A stretch of DNA of 64,000 nt from Strongylocentrotus purpuratus (GCF_000002235.5 NW_022145606.1:19323980-19387979), one strand, 5' to 3'. Positions 25,101-35,147 are shown, counted from the stretch's first letter. Made by a program: numbers and translations. Notes: generated by a model not told the origin, from the letters alone.

Positions 25101-27457
25101 CACCCATTTTTCAAATTTACCACAACTTTGTAATACCTTTAAGATTTGATTACATCATTTGTATCATTACATAATTTTGATCACATTATGTATTGATTTT
25201 TATTCATGAACCCTTCGATATGATAATTAGACACTTACATTTGATGCGCACGCATTGTAGCCACGTACGAGTTTAATGACCATGCCGTATAGATTAAAAG
25301 TACAACAAGTTTAAAACAATTGTCGATACAAGTCCAGCATTGCTCAAAAAAACAATTTGTGTGATACAAAGGTATATTTGAATCCAGCGATCAGATTACA
25401 ATAACAAGATAAAAGTGAAAATAAAGAAGTACAAAATATACAGCATTAACCTTTTCATCAATACAATATTGTATTCATCATATGATTGTCAAACTTGTTA
25501 GGTATGGCCAAGAAGTTACCAGCAACTTTTCGAATAGGTGAACATATTTGGTCATTACATCATAACTAATCAAAATATTAGTAGGCCAAAAATTAAAAAG
25601 ATTCCTAGTTTTTCGGTACCCTCTTCTCGGTCTAATAAATGATTCCTTTCTTCAGCTAGATTTCAAAGGATGATGATAATGATGTTTCACAGCATTTGTA
25701 TGAAGTCATATATCTGTTATCACTTGTGAATTAATCATGGACATCGAATTTTAGTATTCCTTGTTTTCCAGATTGCTTGCGCTACCCTTTACACTTGCGC
25801 TGAAACATCACCGACTGGCTCAGTGATGTTTTGGCATATTATGGTTGGTAATGCGCATGTGCAGTCCTCCCGACCTTTGACTCTGGCCCTGCCATTTTAT
25901 GGTAACAATCCGAAAGTGCCGAAAGTCACGTGACAAAAATCTAGATTTTTCAGCTGCTACGGTTTACATTACCAAACATCACCAAACATCACGCGGACCT
26001 TTCAAAAAATCTCACACTGGCTTGAAATGTTTCTGGCTTGGCATGTTTTTCCGGTTTGGCGTAGTTGCTTAGCAAATTTCATCGAAAGATCGCGACCAGG
26101 CTCCGGTTAAGCATCTGTTGGCATGTTTGGTTGCCGGTGTTAAAATATCAAAGTTCTTACTATATGTGTCCGCTGTTCACATCCTTTATTAACACACAAT
26201 GAACAAGGTTGAATACTTTAAAAGTATAGTTCACGTCATAAACGCAAAGACTTTCAATAACACCCCATTGTGTAATTCGTTTCTATTAACATCATATTCG
26301 GATTAATTACTACACTGTTGTCTATAAAGTTGGAATATTATTTTCTTACATCTTTTCATGAAAAGAATGTGACATTGTGGTTTATTCTTGTTAGATAGAG
26401 TTTTTATCTTATCAGACCTTATTGAAAATTCGAAAGAGCCGTAGAGATAAATCTTAAAGTTCTGAGAAGATATAAGCTTTATCTTTTACGAATAGCCCAT
26501 ATTATCACAATTATTGTATTTCAAACAAAGGTAAGAAATTACCATTTTAATTATATGGGCAACAACATGAACGTTATCGTTATGTCCTCACACGTTTGTG
26601 GGTGACATACACAAAACTATTGCTAGGCATATTGCCTAACTTTGATATTTTGAAGTATTTGGGAGTCTATCTTTGAAATCTTCATTGTGAAACGTCCAAT
26701 CAAATATAAAAACTTTGTCACAATTTTTCTAGCATTCGTGCAAATTTTGATATCATTTTATTTACATGAAGAAAGTAATAATTTATTTTTGGTTTATATA
26801 GAATGATTATATTATAATAATAGAAATAGCTCACATTTATAATGCGTCTAATACTTTGTTTCTAGGCGCAGAACACAATTACCCCGGTTATCGGATTCAG
26901 GCTTAACCGCAACACAATGTATGCACATTTTCCACTCCCTGGGGAGCATTCTAGCCAGTCGCGATTTTACAAGCGCCACAATCTATCTAACCACATTAAA
27001 TTTCGCATCCTACCGGGTACCCATTTAACACCTGGGTGAAGAGTGGCAAATGTAGATCAATGTCTTGCCAAAGGACATTAGTGCCGCGGCGGGACTTTAA
27101 CCGCGGACATTGTGATCCACAGTCCGGTGACACATCCACTCGACCACGACACCTCTACCTTATGAAACACTTAAACAAGTACAAGTATATAGCGATCATG
27201 CTCAAAGACCCTGCCTCTTTCTTTTGATTATACTCTGTAAGGTTGGTCACGTAATCCCAGCTTGCTGAATAGGACTCAAAGAAAACCATCTCCGCCGTCG
27301 AGTTGTAATCCGTCAGGAAGTCCCGAGCTCCATCCAGTCGGCTATCCCGACGATCTCGACCTCCATCGACATCACCGACACTGATCTGTTCAGATGAAGG
27401 TGTAACGACGGCGACGACGATCACGAGAAGACGCAGAATGTGGCTCCGAGAATCCAT
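10197..27457 (-). CDS. ACE: Angiotensin-converting-enzyme-like zinc peptidase (M2), single-domain, membrane anchored
   Basis: Peptidase family M2 dipeptidyl carboxypeptidase, which removes C-terminal dipeptides from peptides at the cell surface. Thirteen exons run from high to low coordinate: 27457-27215, 24222-24061, 22901-22808, 20893-20751, 19485-19297, 18152-18055, 17169-16997, 16522-16296, 15257-15107, 14217-14119, 13556-13434, 11440-11268, 10270-10197, giving about 650 residues. Order of parts: signal peptide, N-terminal helices, [34 protein letters not shown] (zinc ligands plus catalytic Glu), EAIGE (third ligand), [28 protein letters not shown] and a C-terminal membrane helix. The three disulfide Cys pairs known in the family are present. 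Conserved residues around the substrate carboxylate are changed in exons 10-11. The exon 3/4 junction is one base out of frame, and two introns appear to use GC donors. Length matches one ACE domain, such as the testis form, not the two-domain somatic enzyme. Family assignment is secure; whether this copy is fully functional is less so. Confidence 0.9.
11268..11440 (-). CDS. ACE: ACE-like exon 12
   Basis: Acceptor TTAAAACAG, donor ACAACAG|GTACGC, phase 2-1. Encodes [32 protein letters not shown] and [10 protein letters not shown], the C-terminal part of the catalytic domain. Confidence 0.93.
11796..11890 (+). repeat. SINE-type 3' tail
   Basis: GTAGAGCGCTTAGAGAC, then TCTGATAAAGTAAGTGTTAG, GCGCTATATAAGC and an ATT tail. 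It is nearly identical to the inverted copy at 57975-58035. Lies in the last ACE intron. Confidence 0.6.
12886..13118. repeat. Fold-back element with two long arms
   Basis: The left arm (12886-12994) contains ACTATGAACATGAC and GTAGACAAAGGAACATCCC. The right arm (13029-13118) is the inverse, ending GTCATGTTCATAGT. The inner 40 bp of each arm match with one difference, and the loop is only about 34 bp. It sits in ACE intron 11 - 12. Likely a recent non-autonomous DNA element. Confidence 0.75.
13434..13556 (-). CDS. ACE: ACE-like exon 11
   Basis: Acceptor TTTCTGTCAG, donor TTGGC|GTAAGG, phase 2-2. Encodes [30 protein letters not shown] and EAGEKLA, including the third conserved disulfide. The first Tyr matches Tyr523. 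The residue before it, made across the junction, is Gly where ACE has Arg522. Confidence 0.93.
14119..14217 (-). CDS. ACE: ACE-like exon 10
   Basis: Acceptor TGATGACAG, donor CATAGG|GTGAGC, phase 2-2. Encodes [16 protein letters not shown], then [16 protein letters not shown]. The gap-free alignment keeps the His equivalent to 513 but has Met for Lys511 and Phe for Tyr520. Confidence 0.88.
14225..14425 (+). repeat. Purine-rich GAA/GGA repeat
   Basis: Degenerate AGAAGAAGAAA sequence with an internal near-duplicate: GGAAGGAAGAGCAAAGC and GGAAAGATGAGCAAAAC both start about 100-bp blocks. Non-coding, intron of the ACE gene. Confidence 0.6.
15107..15257 (-). CDS. ACE: ACE-like exon 9
   Basis: Acceptor TTTGTGTAG, donor CTCAA|GTGTGT (phase 2). 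Encodes [26 protein letters not shown] and TARWWQLK. The WW pair and following Lys correspond to the chloride-1 region (Trp485 and Arg489 of testis ACE). An alternative in-frame acceptor at 15293-15294 would add 12 residues read from the pyrimidine tract and is less likely. Confidence 0.88.
15658..15722 (+). repeat. GAT microsatellite
   Basis: (GAT)n with a central ATGGTG interruption that turns into CATCAT on the far side, so the ends are mutually inverted. ACE intron. Confidence 0.85.
15780..16222 (+). repeat. TAG microsatellite with repeated CAG/CCG islands
   Basis: About 440 bp of (TAG)n. Blocks of AGCCGTAGCAGTAGC and (AGC)n occur twice in the same order, showing an internal duplication of about 120 bp. 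The open frame across it (poly-Val) is spurious. ACE intron. Confidence 0.95.
16296..16522 (-). CDS. ACE: ACE-like exon 8: zinc-binding and catalytic motif
   Basis: Acceptor CTGTTGCAG. Encodes [24 protein letters not shown] and FQEAIGEVM. The HExxH motif with Glu in the downstream EAIGE gives the complete zinc site and catalytic Glu. The homologous frame of exon 9 is reached only from donor GAAG|GCGAGT, a GC donor. The adjacent GA|GTATAA would leave the frame wrong unless exon 9 starts at 15292. Confidence 0.92.
16997..17169 (-). CDS. ACE: ACE-like exon 7
   Basis: Acceptor ATTTTCCAG, donor TTTAG|GTCAGT, phase 0-2. Encodes [25 protein letters not shown] and [14 protein letters not shown]. His and Ala of HASA are the substrate-contact residues of the family. 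Confidence 0.94.
17608..17905 (+). repeat. Dispersed repeat, copy 1 of 2
   Basis: Shares order and sequence with 58450-58830: ATAAGATGATGACGTGGATC, GACCGGTCATTA, CATAATCTTATAAAA, TTTTGTTCGG and a GC-rich end with TCGGGCGTGT and TTCCAAAGGTACC. It contains the inverted pair ATGACCAG/ATGACCGGTCAT. Lies in an ACE intron. Confidence 0.7.
18055..18152 (-). CDS. ACE: ACE-like exon 6
   Basis: Acceptor CAATTACAG, donor CGACAG|GTGAGT, phase 1-0. Encodes [18 protein letters not shown], the family signature MWxQxWxNIYxxVxP, and ends in the Gln equivalent to Gln281 of testis ACE (substrate-carboxylate contact). Confidence 0.93.
18359..18784. repeat. Palindromic minisatellite element A
   Basis: The ends are inverted repeats: TATCCCATAGAGGGTT at the left and AACCCTCTATGGGATA at the right. 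The interior is a degenerate array of ACAACTACCCCC units that switches near 18630 into the reverse complement GGGGGTAGTTGTCC. Related to element B at 19.7 kb. It lies between ACE exons 5 and 6. Confidence 0.8.
18957..19290 (-). repeat. tRNA-derived SINE, minus strand
   Basis: The head, read on the minus strand from 19290, holds GTGGTCGAGTGGATAC and a B box GGTTCGAGTCCCG. The body has TGCCACTC-like and CCAGGGAGTGGAG blocks. It ends with AAGCGCTTAGAAAC and GCGCCATATAAGC and an ATT tail near 18965. The anticodon stem is degenerate, so this is not a tRNA gene. Lies in ACE intron 5. Confidence 0.75.
19297..19485 (-). CDS. ACE: ACE-like exon 5
   Basis: Acceptor TTCTTACAG, donor CTAG|GTGAGT, phase 1-1. 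Encodes [29 protein letters not shown] and LPANVLG, closely matching the ACE segment that runs from DSWRS through LHAYVRR. Confidence 0.93.
19698..20083. repeat. Palindromic minisatellite element B
   Basis: Starts GGGTTCTAGGGCACCTACC like element A, with ACAACTACCCCC units on the left half and GGGGGTAGTTGTCC units on the right, turning near 19920. The outer right terminal repeat seen in element A is missing. It lies in ACE intron 4, one exon away from element A. Confidence 0.75.
20751..20893 (-). CDS. ACE: ACE-like exon 4 (out-of-frame 5' junction)
   Basis: Acceptor TTCTTTTAG with a strong pyrimidine tract, donor AACG|GTGAGC. Encodes [32 protein letters not shown] and EGARANG. Joined to exon 3 at the best splice sites, the frame is off by one just before MATS, so one base seems to be missing between GGACAG and ATGGCG. 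An in-frame upstream AG at about 20948 exists but would translate the pyrimidine tract. Confidence 0.85.
21379..22218 (-). pseudogene. Reverse-transcriptase fragment of a second LINE family
   Basis: Minus-strand open frame of 279 codons with [46 protein letters not shown] and FADDIAL (the RT catalytic Asp pair). It then breaks down near [12 protein letters not shown]. This family differs from the CR1/L2-type LINE at 39 kb (FADDIAL rather than FADDTN). No endonuclease, N-terminus or 3' end is present, so it is a truncated copy in ACE intron 3. The open frame suggests fairly recent insertion. Confidence 0.85.
22808..22901 (-). CDS. ACE: ACE-like exon 3
   Basis: Acceptor CTGGACAG, donor CCGG|GTAAGT, phase 0-1. 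Encodes [24 protein letters not shown] (the first disulfide loop) and LHLEP. Confidence 0.9.
23551..23890. mobile_element. TA-flanked MITE with 36-bp terminal inverted repeats
   Basis: GGGACTTTTAGATTTGCAC at 23551 begins a 36-bp inverted repeat, matched at 23855-23890 with one mismatch. TA lies directly outside both ends, as for Tc1/mariner-type elements. Inside are a small palindrome around CAAGGCACTGCCAGTGCCTT-like sequence (about 23612-23652) and copy 2 of the dispersed 160-bp repeat. It lies in ACE intron 2. Confidence 0.8.
24061..24222 (-). CDS. ACE: ACE-like exon 2
   Basis: Acceptor TATGACAG, donor CAGGAG|GTGAGT, phase 0-0, 54 codons. Encodes [15 protein letters not shown] and [13 protein letters not shown], matching the N-terminal helices of ACE that form the lid. 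Confidence 0.88.
26813..27157 (-). repeat. tRNA-derived SINE, minus strand, second copy
   Basis: Head on the minus strand: GTGTCGTGGTCGAGTGG and GGTTAAAGTCCCGCCGC, then TTGGCAAGACATTG and CTACATTTGCCACTC. It ends with CGCCTAGAAAC and GACGCATTATAAATG and an ATTATT tail. Same family as the 6.3- and 19.0-kb copies. It lies in ACE intron 1, about 60 bp from exon 1. Confidence 0.75.
27215..27457 (-). CDS. ACE: ACE-like exon 1: signal peptide and N-terminal helix
   Basis: ATG at 27457. A hydrophobic signal peptide ([11 protein letters not shown]) is followed by [23 protein letters not shown] and QKKE, with two N-glycosylation sequons. The homologous reading joins exon 2 in phase 0 only if the donor is AAAGAG|GCAGGG, a GC donor. 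The nearby GT (GGGTCT) would give the wrong phase. Confidence 0.85.
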
Positions 27458-27916
27458 GATCGTGTCAAAATGTGGTTAGATTTGTTTGAAGTGCTATCTT
27501 CGGATCTGTTGTCCGATATCATGTCTCAGAGAGATATCGTCATTGCCTTATCTCCTCGCTGACTGAAATGGCAAATTGATATTTTTTTCTTCAGCGCCTA
27601 GCTATAGGTAGCCTTTAAACAAGGCCACATGTCTGATAGACACCGAGCGACTAAAAAGAGACTAATCGCGAAAACCCGAGTGAACGACAGAGGGAGTAGC
27701 GCATCCAAGTATTCGATCGAGCGTTCACCACGGGTCTCTATATTCATCTCAGCCGCTGACTGGGGTGAAAATAGCCCGAGTCACGAGGCCTTGTCAAAAG
27801 GCTATAAGCTATAGGTAGCTGACCTAAAATAATTGTGAGTGCAATAGTAATGCACTTTTTGCGTAATGACCTCGAAATGACTTGTTCTGGTGTGTTATGT
27901 TCCGACCCACGCTTTT

Positions 27917-27956
<40 letters not shown>

Positions 27957-28139
27957 CCCGGTCTCTCCCTTCCATCCTTCCCCTCTCTTCTCCCTCTGAT
28001 TCCTGTTCATGAACATGAATTACCAGTCCCTGGTAATTCGTTTTCTATCCCGCTACGCCTACCGTGTAGCAAAGGCATCTGGTGAGTCGTCGGCAACGCG
28101 CTCTTCACTGAGTTCACATAGGCTACCTAGTTTGTATCA
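27458..28139. other. Upstream of ACE exon 1; TC microsatellite
   Basis: Presumed 5' untranslated region and promoter side of the ACE-like gene, with no clear TATA box. A (TC)n tract of about 42 bp lies at 27911-27953. No gene seen. Confidence 0.4.
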
Positions 28140-29850
28140 TTTTCCGGTTTTAACAAATGACACATGAGACAAATCTCCCCCCCCCCCATCCCCCAAAGGA
28201 TATAATAATCGGGGCTCAGTTTGAAAACCGCTAATGATTTAAAGATCTACTTGACACTACTCAATTTGACACAGATGGGACTGATCACTCCTGTTATCGA
28301 TATAATGGTCATGCTTCTTTTGAGACTTTAATTAAGTCCCCCTTTAAACACACTTAAAAATTGTAGTTTGATACATGAAATGAAATATGAAATATTTGTG
28401 TATACATAATTTTTCATTCCTCTTAAATTTATTTCAGATCTACATTAAAGATATCCCCAAATTATATATTTATCTGAAACTAATTATATCAAATTTGCCC
28501 CCCCCCCCCCCCCCCCAAAAAAAAGGCGGGCGCGAAAAGATTGCGTGCGGGGAAGAATCCTTTTTACTAGTCTCACTGTGGACGAATACAAAAGCAACAG
28601 AGTCCCCTAAAAAAATAGCTCCTCAATGGTTCACGCATGATCTAGCTTGTGCAGTGTAGTGAGGTAGTGATACAATCTCTATATTGACACTCGTTATCAT
28701 GACTTTTCAAAACATGGCATATTTCAATTTCTTTCGCTTTTGGCATACATAATCAATAGCTGGTACACAATGACAGTAAATCTCTCTCTCTCTCACTCGC
28801 TCTCTCTCTCCCTCTGTCTCTCCCTCTCTCGCTCTGTCTCTCTCTGTCTCTCTCTGTCTCGCTGTCTCTCTTTTCTCTATCTCCCTCTCTCTCTCTCTCT
28901 CTCTCAATTGCCCTATTTCTTTTATTTATACATATCAAGTTAACAAACCCATTCCCTTTTCGCTCTATTTCCCCCTCTCTGTTTCCATCGACGCATGCAC
29001 ACAGTCCATCCCTCTCTTCATTCGCCCCTATCCAACTTATCGTCCATGGTGCTGGTGTGCCTACCTACCGCTCTAGCACCCCCCTCCCAACTACCTACGT
29101 TTGTAGCAGTGCAAACTGCCCACATAGAATACTAATGAATATACACAGTGACACACATACACGCCCGCATCCTTCGTTTGTGTTTCGTGTGCTGTGTGTG
29201 GGGGTGGGGGCGGATACACCTTCCATCTATCCGCCTGTAGATTTGACTCCTACACTTGCCACCCTTCGAAGTTAGAAAAAAAGTATTGGTTTACAAAAAG
29301 AAACAACACATCTTAAACAACTGAGATACTTCAACGGCGGTTTTGTTGTTGTTATAAAACCATGTACAACAAATAAATTATCAGATATTGTTATTGATAA
29401 GTCATTCTATGTTATCCCAAACAAATTGATAATTCTAAGATAACATCAACTTTTGTCGGTCATTTATTTAAATCTAGCCTTATGTTATAATTAGTACATT
29501 TTAAGGGAAATAATTAAGAACGTTTTTTGCTGAATAAGCAACAACCACTCGCCATTTGTTAAAACCATGACCTGGCAATTTCCTCTTTCAGGTAGCAAGC
29601 ACAATGATTCGTTTTACAGTTAATTACGCTTGGCTGACCAACTGTTCAGAGGATTTAGCAGAGAGAGAAGTGAACGACGATGAGTTATTTCTTTTATTTG
29701 TTTATCGTCTATTCAGTGCTATTTTATTATCTTTAAGACAATGAACACTGCGGTACTATTTATAAGAAACCGTCACATGGTAGTCATAAGGCAGATACCT
29801 TCATCAGTACTAGGCTTAAAGTGTGTCTAAAGTATTGGGAGCCTTGATTC
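28140..29850. repeat. Diverged duplication unit, copy 1 (no gene)
   Basis: Collinear with 31.69-34.56 kb. Shared landmarks in order: ATCTACTTGACACTAC, then GGTTCACGCATGAT-like, GACACTCGTT, TTCCATCGACGCA-like, ATCAGATATTGTTATTGATAAGTC-like and GGTACTATTTATAAG. A (TC)n tract lies at 28782-28905 and a C run at 28498-28516. Open frames here are low-complexity only. Confidence 0.6.
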
Positions 29851-30885
29851 CGTCAACAAATTGATGCCAAAATTTCATTCAAACTGTATCATAATAATAA
29901 TAATAATAATGAAGTCATTTTTATATAGCGTATAATGATAAATTCTCTATGCACTTTACAACAATTAATTATACAATAAATTACATGATTAATCTAAAGA
30001 TTTTATTATGCATGAATTAACAGAAATACATATCTTATACAATGATGACAAATTCAGATATAATATAAATGATATAAACTTATGAACACAATTATAACAG
30101 TTAAATAATTACGATCTTTTATTGTAGTAAGGAAATAACATTATTTGACATCATGTGAAAGAGGGTGTCATTTAAGACACATATATGCACAGATTTCCCC
30201 GCAGATATATGTTCGAAGACAAATATGGATAAATGATACGTAATTTCAATAAAGTGCCTTTTTTGTTTGTGCACTCCTACTCATGCAGTGCAACATTAAA
30301 GCCCGTTACGAATACTATATTGTTCATTCATGCGAGCGAGGCATTGTTAAGATTTCTATTAATTTTCTTTGACCTGATCACGTTTAACCGTACTTGTTGA
30401 CGCTGCATGTTAGTACTTCCTCGTAGGCTGCTTCGTGTAGGTCTATTCGAAACAAGGAGTCGATTTTGGATAACTTTCATACTTACTTAACTAAAGGAAG
30501 TTACATTGTATTTGGCGAATGAGGAGATTCAAGCAAATCGGACACTTTAACATTTGGCTGGAATTGTGAGTCGAAAGACTCATGCTTAAGTTTTCTCCGT
30601 TCTCACACGTTACACCTGTTTGAGCCGTTTGAGCACGTCGTACGCGTTGAGAGGGGATTTAATACACGGAATATTATCACGAAAAACATTCTCAGAGGTC
30701 CTAACCATTTGTGTATAGTTCATGTATTTCTCAAGTATCTTTACATCAAAACAACGGACAATCTTGTACCTAAACTAAAAGCAGTTAACGGCGTCATTGA
30801 CCTGGACTTAAAGGCCTACTGATTGAGTATACAAACAAAGTGAGTAGTTCATGCTGTTTTTAATATGATATATTTTTTTGGTATT

Positions 30886-31450
30886 AGAAGTGCCCCTGTT
30901 CACCTCAATTTAGAAGGCTTTGTAACTGTAAGTTGATGTTTGTGTCTGAACGTCAGTGTAGGTTTGTGCATGTGGTTTTCGGAGGCGGTTGAGTTTCCAT
31001 GAATTTGGGGATATCGACATTCTTAAAAAAGTAAAGGAAAAAATCGTTCCTTATGTGGATTTACATGTAAAGTTTTCAGGTTTTCAATTTGGTGGTTATA
31101 TTGTAAAATTAAGTTTGTTTGAAAGTATGTATTATAGAAAAAGTAACACATTATCTTGCCTAAATCTGCACTCTATACCATTCAATACCAAACGGTAGGC
31201 CTAAGTATGGAGTTTACTCATTACATTACCATTTTCGTTTTAGTTTCTATACCCTCAAAACAAACAAATTTGAAAACGGGGAACTTTTCCAAATTCACTT
31301 CTCATCTTAAGTTCTGAAAGATATTGTCAGTTATCTATTTATACCAAAAGTGTGTCATGGTAAGTTCATAAACAAATTAAATGTACATGTAGTATGCCCA
31401 AAAATATTAAAAAAATAAGCAGTTAAATACTAAGAGTTCTTCGCCAGCTT
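30886..31450. repeat. Diverged duplication unit, partner of 37.8-38.65 kb
   Basis: CCTAAATCTGCACTCTATAC with CCATTCAATACCAAACG, and later GAAAGATATTGTCAGT, match 38.48-38.62 kb (CCATTTAAGACCAAACG and GAAAGAAATTGTCAGT). AT-rich and non-coding. Confidence 0.5.
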
Positions 31451-31765
31451 CAAAAATAGTGAAGTTGGACCGTGTTCAGAATGCCTCTTTACTTTAAGAT
31501 TCCTCCCCGAAGTTCTGGCTGCAATGCCCTCTTGTGCACACTCTACAACTAAAGCAGCTGGCGAGACATTAGCAACGCACCGCACTAAAGTTTGCGATAT
31601 TCTACCACTTGTTGATATTAATTATTGAAGAAATTGAGGCTAATTGAGTAAACATAATCTAGTTTCTGGTTAAGATATTCATGCTCAAGACCTAACCCCC
31701 CCCCAAAGGAAACTAGTAATTTCAGGACATCTACTTGACACTACACCATTTGACCCACACTCTAA

Positions 31766-32183
31766 ATTACAGGGATTTAAATTTAAATCTATAGGATTTA
31801 TTTTTAAATCTTTCATGTACTGTAGGTAGGGACCAATCGATGTGGATTTAAAATTAATCTTCGCTAGGATTAAAAAGTTTTAATCTGTAAAGGATTAAAA
31901 AATAAGTTCAAAAGATTTATATTATAAATCTTTCTAGATTAAAGTTAACCCTGATAAAGATTTAAAAGCAATCCTTTTTGGGACTTCTTTGTCATGTGAC
32001 AAAATCTTATCGCCAGGATTGGTCAATTTGCCGTTAATTTTCGGAACTTTTTTTAATCTTTTGGGATTGAAAAAAATATATTTGAAACTCGGATTAAGAA
32101 CCAGTTTAGCAATCTTTTAAGATTAAAAATTTAAAAATTTATTCAAATCCGGCTTAAGATTTAAATTTTAAATCCCTGTAATG
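31766..32183. mobile_element. AT-rich fold-back MITE
   Basis: Left end ATTACAGGGATTTAAATTT, right end AATTTTAAATCCCTGTAAT. The interior repeats GATTTAAA/AGGATTAAAAA motifs in both orientations. The paralogous unit at 28.26 kb runs from GACACAGATGGGACT straight through the corresponding point, so it acts as an empty site. Confidence 0.75.
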
Positions 32184-32253
32184 GGACTTACCGCTCATGG
32201 TATCGTGATAAACTTCATGCATGTTTGAAGCCCCACCACACTAGTTTAGCCAG

Positions 32254-32415
32254 GAGGGATTAGATATCCCTGCAATGTGACTGACAGGTGGTTATCTCAT
32301 CAAACAAGCTCTCAATTAACATAAGAAAAAGAGGATCATGGGAGACCAATGGTCACCGATTAGGCATAGTTTGCTAAAACGAGGGCGCAAGTAGCTATAA
32401 GTAGTGCAGTGGGGC
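32254..32415 (+). repeat. Dispersed 160-bp repeat, copy 3
   Basis: Same order of blocks as 23669-23833: AGGGATTAGA, GACTGACAGGTGGTTATC, AAGAAAAAGAGGATCATGGG, GCACCGATT-like and AAGTAGCTATAAGTAG. Immediately follows the fold-back MITE. Confidence 0.65.
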
Positions 32416-34739
32416 TTAAGACCTTTGTTAAGTTCCCAGTTTAATACACAAAGTGACATATGAGATTTAAAAAAAGTTATCAGTATTATGCCTTTTCTCT
32501 TAAAATTACTTTAGATATACATTTATTCTAAGAAATCACTGAATTAATATTTCATCATAACAACATAACCACACAATGTAGGAGATGGGCGCCAAAAGAA
32601 TGTTTGCGTGGACAAGAAACAAGAAATAATTTTTACTTGGCCTTAAGAGTGGAAGAATGCAAAAGCAGCAATGTCCCAAGAAAAGAATATCTCTTCAAAT
32701 GATTCACGCATAATTGATTACTTGTGTAGGGTAGTGAGTGATAACATTTCATTTAGACACTCGTTTTCATAACTGTTCGATTTATGACATATTTAATTTA
32801 TTTCGGTTTTGGCACACAAAATAATAATAATAATCATAATCTTTTAAAGTTCACTCCAAATTTGATTAAGTTAAATCGAAAATGGAAACTCTTTTTGCCG
32901 AATTGGTCGTGAGCATTGACAATCTCTCTCTTTTCATCCTTCAACCCTCCATCCAGTCTTTCTCTCTCTCTCTCTCTGTCTCCCGACCCGCTTTCTCTCT
33001 CTCCCCTTCTCTCTCTCTCTTTCTCTATCTGATTTGATATTTTAATTTCCCTCTTAGTAACATTCTTTCTCCCACTCGCTTATATTTTTTCGTTTCTTTC
33101 TCTTTATTATTGATCTATTTATTTTATTCGCATCAAATTACTTAACAAACTAATTCCATTGACGCACACCCTCAGTTAATCTCTCTCCTCATTCGTCCTC
33201 ATCTAGCTTATCGTACACCCCCGCCGCCACACCCCTCCCCCAACAATAATATGAGTGCACCCTGACACGCACATGCGGCCGCACTCTTCGTTCTCTTTTG
33301 TACGCGTGTGCGGTGTGTGTGTGTGTTTGTGGAGGGGCTACACATTTCATCTATCTGCTCGTGGATATGACTTTGATACTTTTCCTCCTTTCAAGTAGAA
33401 AACAACAAAATATAGGGTGTATATAACAACCATTTGAAGTCATTAATAAATAAAACTTATAAACAATTTTACCATTTAACCCATCACGAATAGATATCTC
33501 TATAATAGTACACCAGCAAAGATGTGCCTATTCCTACTTTGGGGAGAATTTGGGGTAAATGTATGGCATCCATGCTTAATCTCTTGGAACATTCTCCGGC
33601 ATAATGTCGTTGGATGTTAAGCATATTTTTTTGACAAACATTTGTTTTGTTGTGCTCAACATTTGATAGAATGTAAAACAATCAGAATTTTATGTTTGGG
33701 TTCAAATATATACCATCTATGAGGTTTTAGTTGACTTGATTTTGTTCATAAGTCTGAGGTAATAAACCTGTCTAATATACATTTTAAAGTTGAATATACC
33801 ACACATGTGTTTGGTGCAATGAAACTGAAAAGAGTGGTTTACTCTAAATATGGATGTTATACAAATCATGTATAAATCAAGAGGTTTTTTGTAACACATC
33901 ATGAATATGTCCATTGTCAAACACATTTTCTTAATAAGACATATGATATATGTTATCAAACTATGCAAATGAAAGAAATTATCAGATAATGTGATTGATA
34001 AGTCATTTCATGATATCCAAAACGAATGTTGTTGTTTTTTAACAGGAGGCGCATTTTGAGTTGAAAACACTGTACATGTTGCCGTATATGGCAATTGTCA
34101 CATATATTAGCAGTACAAGTACATGTGCTGAAAACTGAAACCCCCTCCCCCTCATGTTTTCAATGTTTTCTGTATTCTGTATGTTCACAAGACAATATCA
34201 GTTGTTATGGTTTAGTTTATATCCAGCTTTATGTCTCATGGTACTTTTTTTTTTTGGGGGGGGGGAAGCAATCTTATCATCATGTTTTGATGAATTTTAG
34301 CAGCAAGCGTTCACCATTAAATGCCACCATGACGTGGCAATGTATTATGTCAGGTATGACTCATAATAATTCATTTCACAGTTGATTCCGCTTGGTTGAT
34401 GCCCCCGATCGGAGTGAACGGTGATGTGTTATTTTTCTTATTTGTTCATCGTCTCTACAATGCTTTTTGAATATTTGGATGACAATAGACATAACGGTAC
34501 TATTTATAAGGAACCGCATAAATTCATCAGTACCAGGGTGTAAAGTATGAAAGAAAACTTAATTTGAACCCTACGCTACACCCCTCTCTCACTCTCATCC
34601 TATAGTATAACAAGGGGGGGGGGGGCGTTCTTTGGAACAATTAGTCGGTGGTTTTCATCGACTAATATAATTTTCACCAACATTTTTATTTTCACCGACT
34701 ATTTTCCAGGCCTGTGATTGGTCAAGTTAGTCAGCGCTG

Positions 34740-34894
34740 ACAGTTGTCGGCGTACACAATGTTGATGAAACTTCCCCCAGGACGTGGCGATTTACTCTTT
34801 CATTTTGGACTCACAATAAATCGTTATACAAATTGACTCTACCATGTTGATTCGACTGACACTGTTCAAAGTATTAAGCAGAGAGGAATAAATA

Positions 34895-34938
<44 letters not shown>

Positions 34939-35120
34939 GGGGGGGGGCATATTGCAGTTATTATTGTTGTTATTAAAAGCTTTTTTAATATCTTTATGAC
35001 AATAAACAACATTAATGGACAATCACATAACAATCTTATAGAAGATAAATTCATCATGAAGGTTGAATGATTTGAAAGGAAACTAAATTTGAACCCCGAG
35101 CCATTACCCCATCTTCCTCT
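34740..35120. repeat. Further copy of the 29.6/34.3-kb repeat block
   Basis: GACGTGGCGATTTACTCTTTC, then GATTCGACTGACACTGTTC and GAAAGGAAACTAAATTTGA, resemble 36.95-37.26 kb. A (GA)n tract at 34899-34935 and a TC tract at 35153-35183 flank it. Non-coding. Confidence 0.5.
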
Positions 35121-35147
35121 CCCCCTCCCCTCACTTTCTCCCTTTCC

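Larger units (their letters stand above)
31690..34560. repeat. Diverged duplication unit, copy 2 (no gene)
   Basis: Paralogue of 28.14-29.85 kb, longer because of insertions, including the fold-back at 31766-32183 and a copy of the 160-bp repeat at 32254-32415. Contains TC microsatellites near 32957-33017. No credible coding frame. Confidence 0.6.

Noticed and set aside
28707..28943. Arg/Glu-rich and Ser/Leu-rich frames on both strands
   Set aside because: Translations of a TC/GA microsatellite.
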